Of a stretch of 64,000 bases of DNA, positions 18,134 through 26,943 are shown piece by piece. A program made the translations under genes and the position numbers. Below the pieces are notes generated by a model that worked only from the letters and a program-made list of their open reading frames with translations, ran no database searches and was not told where the DNA came from. Positions within the stretch are counted from its first letter, which is position 1. Each line of letters opens with the position of its first letter. This stretch comes from Planctomycetota bacterium (GTDB lineage: Bacteria > Planctomycetota > Phycisphaerae > Phycisphaerales > UBA1924): positions 520,861-584,860 of the forward strand of contig JAFEBP010000005.1 in the NCBI GenBank assembly GCA_018242605.1, written 5' to 3'.

Positions 18134-20518
18134 TTACCTGACGGCGTGCGGGTCGGTCCCGGGTGCGAGCGTGAGCGGATATGACGATCCAGCCGTAGTG
18201 CTGAACTCCCAGACCTTGTCGCCGCACACGACCCGGCAAGGCAGGCCCGCCTTGGAGTGAATCACGGCCTTGGTCAATTGCCCCTGCTCCCAGCTCATAT
18301 CCACCTCGAAGCCGCCCCGAGCGCACAACCCGGACACCCGTCCAGTCGGCCAGGCCTTGGGCAGCGCGGGCAGCAAGTGAATCCCATCCGCGTGGCTTTG
18401 CAGCAGCATCTCGCAGATACCCGCCGTCGCCCCAAAGTTCCCGTCGATCTGAAACGGGGGGTGGGAATCGAGCAGGTTCGGATACACGCCCGCCCCACTC
18501 GCGCCATAAATGGTCTCGGTTTCGCGGACCACGGTGAGCAGGCTTCGCAGCATGGTGTAGGCGTGATCGCCATCCCACAACCTCGCCCAGAAGTTGATCT
18601 TCCAGGCGCGACTCCATCCCGTGCTCCTGTCGCCCCGGGCCTGCAAGGAGACCCGCGCAGCCTCGGCCAGTTCGGGCGTGGTGGCACGGGAGATCTGGCG
18701 GCCGGGATACAGCGCGAACAAGTGGGAAACGTGCCGATGATCATCCTTGGGATCGTCCTTGTCCTGCTCCCACTCCTGCAGTTGTCCCCATCGCCCGATC
18801 TTCGGTTTGAGCAACTTGTCGCGCAGGCCGGCGATGTGATCGCGAAACTCCCCGTCATCGCCCAGCACGTCAGCGGCCTCGGTCGTATTGGTGAACAGGT
18901 CGTACACAATCTCCTGGTCGTACGTCACGCCTTCTTCCGCCGGTCCATGCTCGGGTGACCAGCCGTCCGGGGTAACAAGCATCCCGTCGGGGCGTTGTTT
19001 CAGGTGGTCATCCCAGAACTGACACACCTCCTTGAGCACCGGGTAGGCAGTCGTGCGGAGATACGCCACGTCGCGCCCGAAGGCGAAATGCTCCCACAAG
19101 TGCCGCGCGTACCACGCGCTGCCGGGCGGGTTCCATTTCCAGAACGAAACGCCGCACGCGTTGTTCATCGTCTGGACCGTCCAGCCTCGGACATTGCCGT
19201 AGTTCCGCCGCGTGTTCGCGGCACTGACCTCGCGGATGCTGGAGACATAGTCGATGAACGGCAGGTGGCATTCCGCCAGGTTGGCCGGCTCGGCCGGCCA
19301 GTAGTTCATCTCGAGGTTGATGTTCGAGTGATAGTCCCCGGCCCAGGCCGGTTCGTTGCTGTCGTTCCAGACTCCCTGAAGATTGGCGGGCAATGAACCC
19401 GGACGAGAGCAACTGATCAGCAGGTAGCGGCCGAACTGGCAGAACAACGCTTCGAGATTCGGATCCGCCATCGTGCCGTTGACATAGGACTCCAGCCGAG
19501 CGAGCGTGCTCTTGGCCAGCAGGTCCGGCGCGGTGGTCCCGACATCAAGGGAAAAGCGGCGGAAAAGGGATTGATAGTCCTTCACGTGGCTCGCCAGCAG
19601 ATCCTTCACGCTCTGCGCCGCGGCCTTGTCCACCCGCTTACCCACCGCCGCGTGGGGATGCTCGCCGAGCCATTGCCTGGTGTGGTCTTGAACAAAGTTC
19701 GTGCCCGCCCCGAGTATCAGGGTCACGCTGTCGCACCGGTCAAAGACCAGGCAAGTCGCGGGAACCGCGATGTTCCACGGATTGGTTGACGGTGCGTCAT
19801 CGCTCTTCACGGCGACATCGCCGTTTTCATTCAGCACGAGCAACTGCGCTTCGTATTCGAAGCCGTTGTCGAACTTTCCCGTCGAGATGAGCTTCTTGCC
19901 GTCGGCCGCAATCCGAGCGTTGTGCATGTCCGCCAACCGAACTCGCCCGGTGTACGCGGCCGCTTTGTTCGCCGTCAAATGCACCACCACGACCCCGTCC
20001 GGGTAGCTGGCGAACGCCGTCTGCTCATAGCGCACGCCGTTGTACTCGTAGGTCACCCGGTGAACGGCGCGATCAATGTCGAGTTCCCGTCGGTATTCGG
20101 TGACCTTGGCAAAGTCATGGCCCAGGTGAATGAAAATGTCGCCGAACGCCTGATAGGCCCCCAGGTTCTGCTGCTCATCACGGGCCCTTCCCGCCACGGG
20201 GCCATCGACAGCAACGCGATCCCCGGACCAAAGACTGATCTCATTGAACTGAACCCGCTCGACCTCGGTGCCGCCAAAGAGCATGGCCCCCATGGGCCCA
20301 TTGCCGATCGGCAGGGCGTCAGTCATCCACGCCTTCGCCGGACGGTCATACCAAAGGCACAACGTCCCCGGCGCGGGAGTTTCGCCCGATTGTGCCCGCG
20401 CCAACGCGCGAGTGCCCGCCAAAGGTCCAATCCCAAGAATCACCTCCGCCGCGGCGACCCCAAGCAGCAAATAACGCCGCGACACGCAACTCTCTCGCCG
20501 CTCGCCTCTGGTAGACAT
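18134..20518 (-). CDS. Tat-exported glycoside hydrolase family 95 (alpha-L-fucosidase type)
   Basis: ATG 20518 gives 794 residues, normal for GH95. The N-terminus has a twin-arginine signal (SRRYLLLGVAAA) and a cleavable hydrophobic core. The GH95 pattern is complete: LWYDRPAKAWMTDALPIGNGPMG near the start, NLQGVWNDS...PAWAGDYHSNIN with the key Asn residues, DGWSPEHGPAEEG with the catalytic Glu, and HPPFQIDGNFGATAGI with the partner Asp. Enzymes of this family release alpha-1,2-linked fucose, or galactose in some members, by inversion. The orphan position means the substrate cannot be read from context. A TAGACT box 5 nt before the ATG, with no ribosome site, suggests a leaderless transcript. 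Confidence 0.92.
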   Translation of the reverse strand: MSTRGERRESCVSRRYLLLGVAAAEVILGIGPLAGTRALARAQSGETPAPGTLCLWYDRPAKAWMTDALPIGNGPMGAMLFGGTEVERVQFNEISLWSGDRVAVDGPVAGRARDEQQNLGAYQAFGDIFIHLGHDFAKVTEYRRELDIDRAVHRVTYEYNGVRYEQTAFASYPDGVVVVHLTANKAAAYTGRVRLADMHNARIAADGKKLISTGKFDNGFEYEAQLLVLNENGDVAVKSDDAPSTNPWNIAVPATCLVFDRCDSVTLILGAGTNFVQDHTRQWLGEHPHAAVGKRVDKAAAQSVKDLLASHVKDYQSLFRRFSLDVGTTAPDLLAKSTLARLESYVNGTMADPNLEALFCQFGRYLLISCSRPGSLPANLQGVWNDSNEPAWAGDYHSNINLEMNYWPAEPANLAECHLPFIDYVSSIREVSAANTRRNYGNVRGWTVQTMNNACGVSFWKWNPPGSAWYARHLWEHFAFGRDVAYLRTTAYPVLKEVCQFWDDHLKQRPDGMLVTPDGWSPEHGPAEEGVTYDQEIVYDLFTNTTEAADVLGDDGEFRDHIAGLRDKLLKPKIGRWGQLQEWEQDKDDPKDDHRHVSHLFALYPGRQISRATTPELAEAARVSLQARGDRSTGWSRAWKINFWARLWDGDHAYTMLRSLLTVVRETETIYGASGAGVYPNLLDSHPPFQIDGNFGATAGICEMLLQSHADGIHLLPALPKAWPTGRVSGLCARGGFEVDMSWEQGQLTKAVIHSKAGLPCRVVCGDKVWEFSTTAGSSYPLTLAPGTDPHAVR

Positions 20519-20523
20519 GTCAG

Positions 20524-20529
20524 AGTCTA
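20524..20529 (-). promoter_or_regulatory. Candidate -10 box (TAGACT) of the GH95 gene
   Basis: TAGACT on the minus strand ends 5 nt before ATG 20518. No ribosome site is present between them. Confidence 0.35.
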
Positions 20530-20644
20530 TCAGATCTGTCGGAGATGCACACCCCACCTTGACGCTCCTGCCCCGCAAACTCGATCGCTTCTAGAATGCA
20601 CCGAATTAGCGTTCGTGCAATCGCCGCACTCAAATCCACACGCC

Positions 20645-21403
20645 ATGGCTCTCTACGACAACATCGGACGTAACTACGCGGCGTTCCGCCGGCCCGACCC
20701 GCGCATCGCGTCGGCCATCAACGCCGCGCTCGCCGACGCCCACAGCGTGGTGAACATCGGCGCCGGATCAGGCTCCTATGAACCCGCGGACCGGACCGTG
20801 CTCGCGGTCGAACCGTCCGAAGTGATGATCCGCCAGCGCCCCGCGGGCGCCGCCCCCTGCCTGCAGGGATCGGCCGAATCGCTACCGGTAGAAACAGCCT
20901 CCGTCGACGCCGCCATGGCGATCCTCACCGCACATCATTGGAAAGACCTCGAACGCGGCCTTAAAGAGATGGCGCGGGTGGCACGCAAACGAGCCGTGCT
21001 TCTCACCTGGGTTCCCGACGCCCCGCCCTTCTGGCTCACGCAGGATTACTTCCCCGAGATCGCCGCATTCGACCGCACGATCTTCCCCACTTCCCCCGCC
21101 CTCGCCGCAATGATGGAACTCGCGATTGGCCCGGCCCGCCTGACGCCCGTTCCCATCCCTCATGACTGCATCGACGGCTTCCTCTGCGCCTATTGGCGCA
21201 GGCCGGAAGCCTACCTCAACGCCGAAGTCAGAAGCGCCATTTCCAGTTTCGCGCGGATCGACGCCCAAGCCGGCCTCGAGAAGTTGCGTGCCGACCTGTC
21301 CAGCGGCCGCTGGGCCGAACGCTACCGCCATCTCTTGGGCCTCGATGCCCTCGATGTCGGCTACCGCATCGCCTGCGCCGATATCCGCTGCACCATCAGC
21401 TGA
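20645..21403 (+). CDS. Class I SAM-dependent methyltransferase
   Basis: The 252-residue protein begins MALYDNIGRNYAAFRRPDPR, typical for small UbiE/COQ5-like methyltransferases. Motif I is VVNIGAGSGSYE near residue 40, followed by VLAVEPSEVMI (motif II), GSAESLPVETASVDAAMAILTAHHW (motif III region) and MARVARKRAVLLTW. The C-terminal half (WRRPEAYLNAEVR...ISSFARID) resembles the cap found in several trans-aconitate or unknown-substrate methyltransferases. The methyl acceptor is unknown. It is divergent from the GH95 gene, with about 126 nt between them. Confidence 0.86.
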   Translation: MALYDNIGRNYAAFRRPDPRIASAINAALADAHSVVNIGAGSGSYEPADRTVLAVEPSEVMIRQRPAGAAPCLQGSAESLPVETASVDAAMAILTAHHWKDLERGLKEMARVARKRAVLLTWVPDAPPFWLTQDYFPEIAAFDRTIFPTSPALAAMMELAIGPARLTPVPIPHDCIDGFLCAYWRRPEAYLNAEVRSAISSFARIDAQAGLEKLRADLSSGRWAERYRHLLGLDALDVGYRIACADIRCTIS

Positions 21404-21450
21404 TGCGCCCGCTCCACACACGATTGGCCCCGCGCCATCCGCACGCAATA

Positions 21451-21933
21451 TCACCCGCCCACGGCACGCTTGAGTTGCTCGCTGTCGATCTTGACCATGG
21501 TCATCATCGCCGCCATCGCCTTCGCCGCCTTGGCCCGGTCAGGATCATTGATCATGTCGATCAGCAACTTGGGATCAATTTGCCACGACACGCCGAAATG
21601 ATCGGTGATCCAGCCGCACGCCACCGGCGTCCCCCCCGCCGCGACGAACTTGTTCCAGTACTCATCCACCTGCTGCTGCGTATCGCACACTACAGAAATG
21701 GAAAAAGCCTGCGTGAACTTGAACTGCGGCCCGCCGTTGAGAGCCGTAAACGCGCGGCCGTCAAGCGTGAACTCCACGGTCATCACGCTGCCCGCCTTGA
21801 ACGGCGCGTGCGGCCCAAGATCCGGGTAGTGCGCAATGCGTGTGATCTTCGAGTTGGGGAAGATCGAAGTGTAAAACCGAGCCGCTTGCTCCGCCTGATC
21901 ATTGAACGTAAGAAAGGTGTTGATATTCGGCAT
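21451..21933 (-). CDS. VOC superfamily protein (PhnB/3-demethylubiquinone methyltransferase-like fold)
   Basis: The start ATG 21933 gives 160 residues. The sequence follows the PhnB-like subgroup: INTFLTFNDQAEQAARFYTSIFPNSKI at the N-terminus, VMTVEFTLDGRAFTALNGGPQFKFTQAFSISVVC in the middle, DEYWNKFVAAGGTPVACGWITDHFGVSWQIDP, then a helical tail with KAMAAMMTMVKID. These are bleomycin-resistance/glyoxalase-fold proteins of mostly unknown activity. A TATCAT box lies 6 nt before the ATG and no ribosome site is seen. It converges with the methyltransferase gene. Confidence 0.88.
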   Translation of the reverse strand: MPNINTFLTFNDQAEQAARFYTSIFPNSKITRIAHYPDLGPHAPFKAGSVMTVEFTLDGRAFTALNGGPQFKFTQAFSISVVCDTQQQVDEYWNKFVAAGGTPVACGWITDHFGVSWQIDPKLLIDMINDPDRAKAAKAMAAMMTMVKIDSEQLKRAVGG

Positions 21934-21939
21934 CGCAGC

Positions 21940-21945
21940 ATGATA
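21940..21945 (-). promoter_or_regulatory. Candidate -10 box (TATCAT) of the VOC gene at 21.5 kb
   Basis: TATCAT on the minus strand ends 6 nt before ATG 21933. Confidence 0.35.
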
Positions 21946-22300
21946 CGAGTGTCCTCGCCTCATGCCCACGGGCATCCCCGGGCAAACACCTACGTTACCC
22001 GGCAACCGCCTCCCGCCAACCCGAATCCCCCCGAGCCATCCACTCCCCGCGCCGATATGATCCCGCCTCATCAGGAAATCGCTGCCTGAGGTGAACGCGG
22101 CCCACGTCCCCCTCTACATCGCGCCCCTGCTCCTCATTTCATCCGGCGTACCCGCCCGCCCAACAACGCTCGCCGCGATCATGCGCTCAATTCGCCGGTC
22201 TCGCACGCGCGTTAGAAGTTCCCCCGGATTTCCCTCCTCCCACCGCGGCCCATGTCACTCAGCCCCGCCGCGAATCGCACATCACACAAAGGAGACTCCG
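21946..22300. other. Intergenic region between two divergent genes
   Basis: About 360 nt between the VOC gene and the TPR lipoprotein gene. It should hold both promoters. A frame is open through part of it but has no domain or ribosome site. I see no repeat or structured element. Confidence 0.4.
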
Positions 22301-24037
22301 ATGCCACGCCACCCCCACCGCGCCGATGTCATCACCTGTTGTGCGCTCGCCCTCGCTGCAACCTCGCTGCTCAGCGGATGCGCCACCAACTCTTCCCCCA
22401 AGCCGGCCTCACCGCCGGCCGCCAAGGCATCCGCTCCCCCAACCCCGCAAGCCCCGCAACTCTTCGACGGCCTCGGCTCATACGCGCGCACCGTCTCAAC
22501 GAACAACCCCGAAGCTCAACGCTACTTCAACCAGGCGCTCACCTGGACCTTCTCCTTCAACCACGACGAAGCCATCCGCTCGTACCAGCGCGCCGCGGAG
22601 CTCGATCCGAATCTCGCGATCGCATACTGGGGCATCGCGTTCTGTAACGGTCCCCACATCAACAACCCCGTGATGGACGAACCCCGCGCCCTCGCCGCCT
22701 GGGATGCCCTCAAGAACGCCCAGGCCGCATCGCCCCACGCCAGCCCCGCCGAGCAGGCCCTCATCACCGCCCTCGCCGCCCGCTACACCGATCCCGCGCA
22801 TCCCCCCATCCCCTTCACCTTCGAAGATCGCGCCCCGCTCGACAAGGCCTACGCCGACGCCATGGCCAAGGCCTACGCCCAGTTCCCCAACGACGCCGAC
22901 ATCGCCGCTCTCTACGCCGAGTCGCTGATGGACTGCCGCCCCTGGGATCTCTGGGACCCCAAGACCCAGGAGCCCCGCGCCGAGACTCCCCTCGCCCTCG
23001 CCGCTCTCGAGCACGCCCTTGAACTCAACCCCAACCACCCCGGCGCTAACCACTACTACATCCACGCCGTCGAAGCCTCCACCCACCCCGACAAGGCCGT
23101 CGCCGCCGCCAATCGACTCCGCACCCTCGTCCCCGCCTCCGGCCACATGATCCACATGCCCGCGCACATCGATGTGCGCGTCGGCGCCTGGGTCCAGGCC
23201 GCAGAACAGAACCGCCAAGCCATCAAAGCCGACGCCGCGTACCGCGAGCTCTCGCCCACCCAAGGCATCTACCGCATCTACATGGCCCACAACGACCACT
23301 TCCTCGCCTGGGCCTGCATGATGCTCGGCCGCAAACAGGAATCTCTCGCCGCGGCACGCCACATGATCGCCACAATCCCCGAATCCTTCGCCAAGGACGC
23401 CGCGCCCTTCGTCGATCCCATGATGATCGTCGAGTTGGAAGCGATGATGCGCTTCGGAATGTGGGACGAGATCCTCGCCGTCCCCGACTTCCCCGCGTAC
23501 CACCCCATCTCCCGCGCGTACCGCCACTTCGCCCGCGCCTCCGCGCTCGCCGCCCAGAACAAGATCGCGGACGCCCAGCGCGAGCAAGACCTCTTCAAAA
23601 CCGCTGCCGCGGCCGTTTCCGACAAGGCGATGATGGTGCAGAACCCCGCGCACACCGTGCTCGATCTCGCCGCCCACACGCTCGCCGGTGAGATCGCCTT
23701 CCGCAAGGGCGACACCCAGACCGCCGTCTCCGAACTCACTCAGGCCGTCGAGATCGAAGATTCACTCCGCTACATGGAGCCCCCCGACTGGTTCCAGCCT
23801 ACCCGCCACTCCCTGGGCGCTGTCCTCCTCGCCGCGAACCGCAAGGCCGACGCCGAAAAGGTCTACCGCGCCGACCTCGCTCGCGTGCCGGAGAACGGCT
23901 GGGCTCTCTTCGGCCTCTGGCAGTGCCTCGAAGGCCCTCAGGCCGATGCCGTAAAGGCCCGCTTCGACAAGGCGTGGTCGCAGGCCGATACCAAGATCCA
24001 GGCCACATGCTTGTGCGTCAAGCCTGCGGGAAAGTAG
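22301..24037 (+). CDS. Tetratricopeptide-repeat lipoprotein
   Basis: ATG 22301 follows AAAGGAGA, giving 578 residues. A lipoprotein signal is clear (ITCCALALAATSLLSGCATN). After a Pro/Ala-rich linker come at least four to five helical TPR-like units, including EAQRYFNQALTWTFSFNHDEAIRSYQRAAELDPNLAIAYWG near the start and DTQTAVSELTQAVEIED near the end. HPGANHYYIHAVEAS and GHMIHMPAHIDVRVG are conserved His-rich turns seen in a common family of bacterial TPR proteins of unknown function. Expected in the periplasm, membrane-anchored. It converges with the SpoIIE phosphatase gene 24 nt away. Confidence 0.85.
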   Translation: MPRHPHRADVITCCALALAATSLLSGCATNSSPKPASPPAAKASAPPTPQAPQLFDGLGSYARTVSTNNPEAQRYFNQALTWTFSFNHDEAIRSYQRAAELDPNLAIAYWGIAFCNGPHINNPVMDEPRALAAWDALKNAQAASPHASPAEQALITALAARYTDPAHPPIPFTFEDRAPLDKAYADAMAKAYAQFPNDADIAALYAESLMDCRPWDLWDPKTQEPRAETPLALAALEHALELNPNHPGANHYYIHAVEASTHPDKAVAAANRLRTLVPASGHMIHMPAHIDVRVGAWVQAAEQNRQAIKADAAYRELSPTQGIYRIYMAHNDHFLAWACMMLGRKQESLAAARHMIATIPESFAKDAAPFVDPMMIVELEAMMRFGMWDEILAVPDFPAYHPISRAYRHFARASALAAQNKIADAQREQDLFKTAAAAVSDKAMMVQNPAHTVLDLAAHTLAGEIAFRKGDTQTAVSELTQAVEIEDSLRYMEPPDWFQPTRHSLGAVLLAANRKADAEKVYRADLARVPENGWALFGLWQCLEGPQADAVKARFDKAWSQADTKIQATCLCVKPAGK

Positions 24038-24061
24038 CCCCGCCCGCCCCCGCCCATCCCC

Positions 24062-25330
24062 TCACCGCACGAACGCCGCCAACAGCGTTCGGTCGTCCGC
24101 GGCCATCCGCACGCCCTCAAACGCCCGCACCTCCGCGAGCACGCTCTCGATCAGCGCCGCCGCGCTCTCGCGTCGTGACGCCACCAGCGCGTCCAGACGT
24201 TCTTCGCCGAACTGCTCGTTGGCGTCGTTCATCGCCTCAGTAATCCCGTCTGTATAGAACAGGATCGTGTCCCCCGCACTCAGTCTCACCGTCGCCTCCT
24301 CAAACGAAGCCTCCGCCAGCACCCCCAGCGGCACATCGCCCACGCCGTCCAGCGCCGTCACCACTCCCTTGCTCTGCAGCCGCGGCGGGTTGTGCCCCGC
24401 CCGCGCATACGTCAGCGTCTTGTCTCCCGGGTGATACACGCCGTAAAACGCCGTGACAAACGAGCCGCTCCCCCACGTGTAGAACTTCGAAAGCAGCCCG
24501 TTGAGGTGCGCCATCACCGCCCCCGGCGGCGCCGCCTGGCCCGGGTACGCATGCGCCAGCGCGTGCGTCACCGCCATGAGCACCGCCGCGGGCGTCCCGT
24601 GCCCGCTCACGTCCGCAATGAAGATCCCCCACGCCCCATCGCGCAGCGGGAACAGGTCGTAGTAATCGCCCCCCGCCTGCCGGGAAGTCTGGTAGCTCGC
24701 CGCCAACTCCAGCCCTTGAATCGAAGGCAAGTTCATCGGCAGCAGCGAACGCTGGATGTCCCCAACGATTTTCATCTCCCTGTCCAGCGCGTCGTACGCC
24801 TCGCGGAGCTCCCTGCGCAGCACCAGGTTCGCCGTCGTTCGTCCGAACAGGTTCGACTGCCACAAGATGTTGGGGTACTGCGCCACATCCAGGCGCGACG
24901 CATCCGCGAACATCCGCAGTGTCATGTTCAGCGCCACCCCGTTGTCCCAATGCGGGAGCGTGTACAGCGCCGCCATGCCTTCAAAGTAACTGTGCGTCGG
25001 GTCCGATGCCGGCACCTTCAGGTCCATGATCACCAGCGGCTGTTCCGAGTACAGCAACTCCCCCAGGAAGCCCTCCCGCAGCAGCGGCAGCCGATCCCGC
25101 TCCCGCCACGGATCGATTTGCTCGGCGTTCCGCGAATCGCGCGTCACCCGATACCACGGCGCTTCCAGCCCGCGCCGACTCAACGAGATCAGCCGGTCCG
25201 ACCCGCGCAGGCGATGCACCCCCTCGGCGTAGATGCGCACCAACTCCTGCGGGTCCGTCTGTCGGCTCACCTCCCGCATCAGATCATTCACCAACTCAAG
25301 TTCTTTCCGCCACTCGGGTGTTGAAGTCAT
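24062..25330 (-). CDS. GAF-like plus SpoIIE/RsbU-type PP2C phosphatase
   Basis: The 422-residue protein has an N-terminal GAF-like sensor (~residues 10-180), a linker helix (ELREAYDALDREMKIVGDIQRSLLP) and a C-terminal PP2C domain of the SpoIIE/RsbU type. Metal-binding Asp residues are in GGDYYDLF, FIADVSGHG, FYTDGITEA and ADDRTLL, so catalysis looks intact. Such proteins dephosphorylate anti-sigma-factor antagonists in partner-switching cascades; no antagonist or anti-sigma gene is nearby. A second phosphatase of the same fold is at 60.6 kb. Confidence 0.88.
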   Translation of the reverse strand: MTSTPEWRKELELVNDLMREVSRQTDPQELVRIYAEGVHRLRGSDRLISLSRRGLEAPWYRVTRDSRNAEQIDPWRERDRLPLLREGFLGELLYSEQPLVIMDLKVPASDPTHSYFEGMAALYTLPHWDNGVALNMTLRMFADASRLDVAQYPNILWQSNLFGRTTANLVLRRELREAYDALDREMKIVGDIQRSLLPMNLPSIQGLELAASYQTSRQAGGDYYDLFPLRDGAWGIFIADVSGHGTPAAVLMAVTHALAHAYPGQAAPPGAVMAHLNGLLSKFYTWGSGSFVTAFYGVYHPGDKTLTYARAGHNPPRLQSKGVVTALDGVGDVPLGVLAEASFEEATVRLSAGDTILFYTDGITEAMNDANEQFGEERLDALVASRRESAAALIESVLAEVRAFEGVRMAADDRTLLAAFVR

Positions 25331-25360
25331 TGGAATCCTGTGGCCCGCGCCCTCCGCCTG

Positions 25361-25813
25361 TTATCCCAACTGTCCCACCAGCACGACGTACCCGTCCGGA
25401 TCCGTCACCCGCATCTCGCCCGCCGGCATGTAGTCGCGCCGCGCAACTTCAAACACCGTTCGCGGCCCGTCATGAGGCCCTTTCACCCCGTGATACACCC
25501 CGCCGTCGCGCAGCCCGCCGCCGAGCAGGTGCTTCCTCAGTCCCGCCACATCCGTGCTGTACATGTAGAACAGCACCGCCTGCTGCCCGGCATCAATCGG
25601 CCCGCTCGCTCGCGCAAACATGATCTCCCCCGTCCCGCTCTTGGCCATCGCCCAGAACGCATGGCCGCGCCCGTCCTTCATGATGCTCTGCGTCTCAAAC
25701 CCCAGCAACGCGTAGAACGCCAGCGACGCCTCCACATCCGCGACGTGTACGAACGGAACCAATCGATTGACCAGAGCAGCCGGACGCGACGCCGAACGTG
25801 TTGCGGTGTTCAT
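25361..25813 (-). CDS. VOC superfamily protein (glyoxalase/bleomycin resistance fold)
   Basis: From ATG 25813 it has 150 residues. LVNRLVPFVHVADVEASLAFYALLGFE is a typical VOC start, and the protein ends with EMRVTDPDGYVVLVGQLG, where the Asp-Pro-Asp-Gly turn precedes the last metal-ligand strand. The activity is unknown; similar proteins include dioxygenases and antibiotic-binding proteins. A TATCAT box is 6 nt before the ATG with no ribosome site. It is divergent from the arsR-like operon, and the two promoters lie within ~175 nt. Confidence 0.86.
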   Translation of the reverse strand: MNTATRSASRPAALVNRLVPFVHVADVEASLAFYALLGFETQSIMKDGRGHAFWAMAKSGTGEIMFARASGPIDAGQQAVLFYMYSTDVAGLRKHLLGGGLRDGGVYHGVKGPHDGPRTVFEVARRDYMPAGEMRVTDPDGYVVLVGQLG

Positions 25814-25819
25814 GGCACG

Positions 25820-25825
25820 ATGATA
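25820..25825 (-). promoter_or_regulatory. Candidate -10 box (TATCAT) of the VOC gene at 25.4 kb
   Basis: TATCAT on the minus strand ends 6 nt before ATG 25813. Confidence 0.35.
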
Positions 25826-25955
25826 TCCGAACCTCCCCGCGCCTCCGCCCGCCACATCGTTCCGCCCGCCCGGTCTTCCCCCGGGGCAACGCACCGGCGC
25901 TGATCCCGACCCAATCACGCAATCGCAGATTTTTCGGCCCCGCACGCAACCGGAC

Positions 25956-25985
25956 TTGACATATGCCTGTATAGGAATATATTCC
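25956..25985 (+). promoter_or_regulatory. Near-consensus sigma-70 promoter overlapped by palindromic operator of the arsR operon
   Basis: TTGACA at 25956-25961 and TATATT at 25978-25983 are separated by 16 nt. The -10 lies inside the perfect 12-bp palindrome GGAATATATTCC at 25974-25985, and an imperfect palindrome (CCTGTATAGG) covers the spacer. The ATG at 25989 is only 5 nt past the -10, so the transcript should be leaderless. This layout fits direct self-repression by the ArsR-type regulator. Confidence 0.75.
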
Positions 25986-25988
25986 CCC

Positions 25989-26387
25989 ATGGCCCGCTCG
26001 CCCACCACCACCGACGCCTTCACCGCCATCGCGGAGCCGCGCCGACGCGAACTCCTGGGCGCTCTCGCCGGTGATCGCTACGCAAGGAGCGGAGGCCGAA
26101 CCGGCGGCCCCGAGCGCGACGTCTCCTGGCTCATCGAAGAACTCGGCTGGCCCCAGCCCCAGGTCTCCAAGCACCTGGGCGTGCTCCGCAAGGTCGGCCT
26201 CGTCACCGTCGTGCGGAAAGGCAAGCGACGCATGTACAGCCTCAACGGTGAACAACTCCGCCCCGTCTACGACTGGGTCAAGACGTACGAGCGCTTCTGG
26301 GATCACCAGCTCCAGCGCATCAAGGAACGCGCCGAACGAATGCAGCGCGAATCCAAACCCGCCCACCGTCCCTCCACCCCAACCTGA
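25989..26387 (+). CDS. ArsR-family winged-helix transcriptional regulator
   Basis: The 132-residue protein shows the metalloregulator-type winged helix: FTAIAEPRRRELLGALAG, then ISWLIEELGWPQPQVSKHLGVLRKVGLVTVVRKGKRRMYSLN with recognition helix PQVSKHLGVL, and RPVYDWVKTYERFWDHQLQRI. No Cys metal-binding pair (ELCVCDL type) is present, so it belongs to the large non-metal group that often precedes AHSA1/SRPBCC genes. An extra Gly/Arg-rich loop sits between helices 1 and 2. The next two genes follow closely, and the promoter carries a palindrome, so self-regulation is likely. Confidence 0.92.
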   Translation: MARSPTTTDAFTAIAEPRRRELLGALAGDRYARSGGRTGGPERDVSWLIEELGWPQPQVSKHLGVLRKVGLVTVVRKGKRRMYSLNGEQLRPVYDWVKTYERFWDHQLQRIKERAERMQRESKPAHRPSTPT

Positions 26388-26398
26388 GAAAGGAACCC

Positions 26399-26911
26399 AT
26401 GTCCCCCACCACCCACACCACCACCGCCGCCGCCCCCGCCATCACCAACGAAACCGTTCAAACCCTCGACATCCGCAAGGACATCTTCATCGCCGCGTCG
26501 CCCGACATCGCCTTCGCGGCCGTGCTCGAAGAACTCGGCCCCGGCAGCGTGATGCCCGACGGCAAGCCCTTCCCCATGAAGTTGGAACCCTGGCCCGGCG
26601 GCCGCTGGTACCGCGACCTCGGCGAGACCGGCGGACACAAGTACGGCCACCTCTGGGGCCACGTCCAGGTCATCAAGGCGCCCACGCTCCTCGAACTCAC
26701 CGGGCCCATGCCTATGTCCTTCCCCGCCATCAACCACGTGCAATACCGCCTGAAGGCCGAGGCCGGCGGCACCCGCCTCTCGCTCATCCACCGCGCCATG
26801 GGCCTGCTCCCCCAGGAACTTCGCGAAGGCATGCCCGAGGGTTGGGCCCACGGCATGAACCGCATCAAGCTCGTCGCGGAAACCAACGCCCGCACCACCG
26901 CCTCACGCTGA
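26399..26911 (+). CDS. SRPBCC/AHSA1-domain protein
   Basis: 170 residues, with GAAAGGAACCC before the ATG. The fold pattern is AHSA1-like: RKDIFIAASPDIAFAAVLEELGP, KLEPWPGGRWYRDLG, the GHVQVIKAPTLLELTGPM strand pair, and a long C-terminal helix (GMPEGWAHGMNRIKLVAE). Proteins of this type beside an ArsR repressor are common and often carry no known ligand. It starts 11 nt after arsR and ends 32 nt before the next gene, so all three are one operon. Confidence 0.86.
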   Translation: MSPTTHTTTAAAPAITNETVQTLDIRKDIFIAASPDIAFAAVLEELGPGSVMPDGKPFPMKLEPWPGGRWYRDLGETGGHKYGHLWGHVQVIKAPTLLELTGPMPMSFPAINHVQYRLKAEAGGTRLSLIHRAMGLLPQELREGMPEGWAHGMNRIKLVAETNARTTASR

Positions 26912-26943
26912 ACCCCGACGCACCCATGAAAGGAGCCCGGATC

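Noticed and set aside
19922..20644. N-terminal extension of the methyltransferase frame
   Set aside because: The extension is antisense to the GH95 gene, and the family N-terminus begins at ATG 20645.
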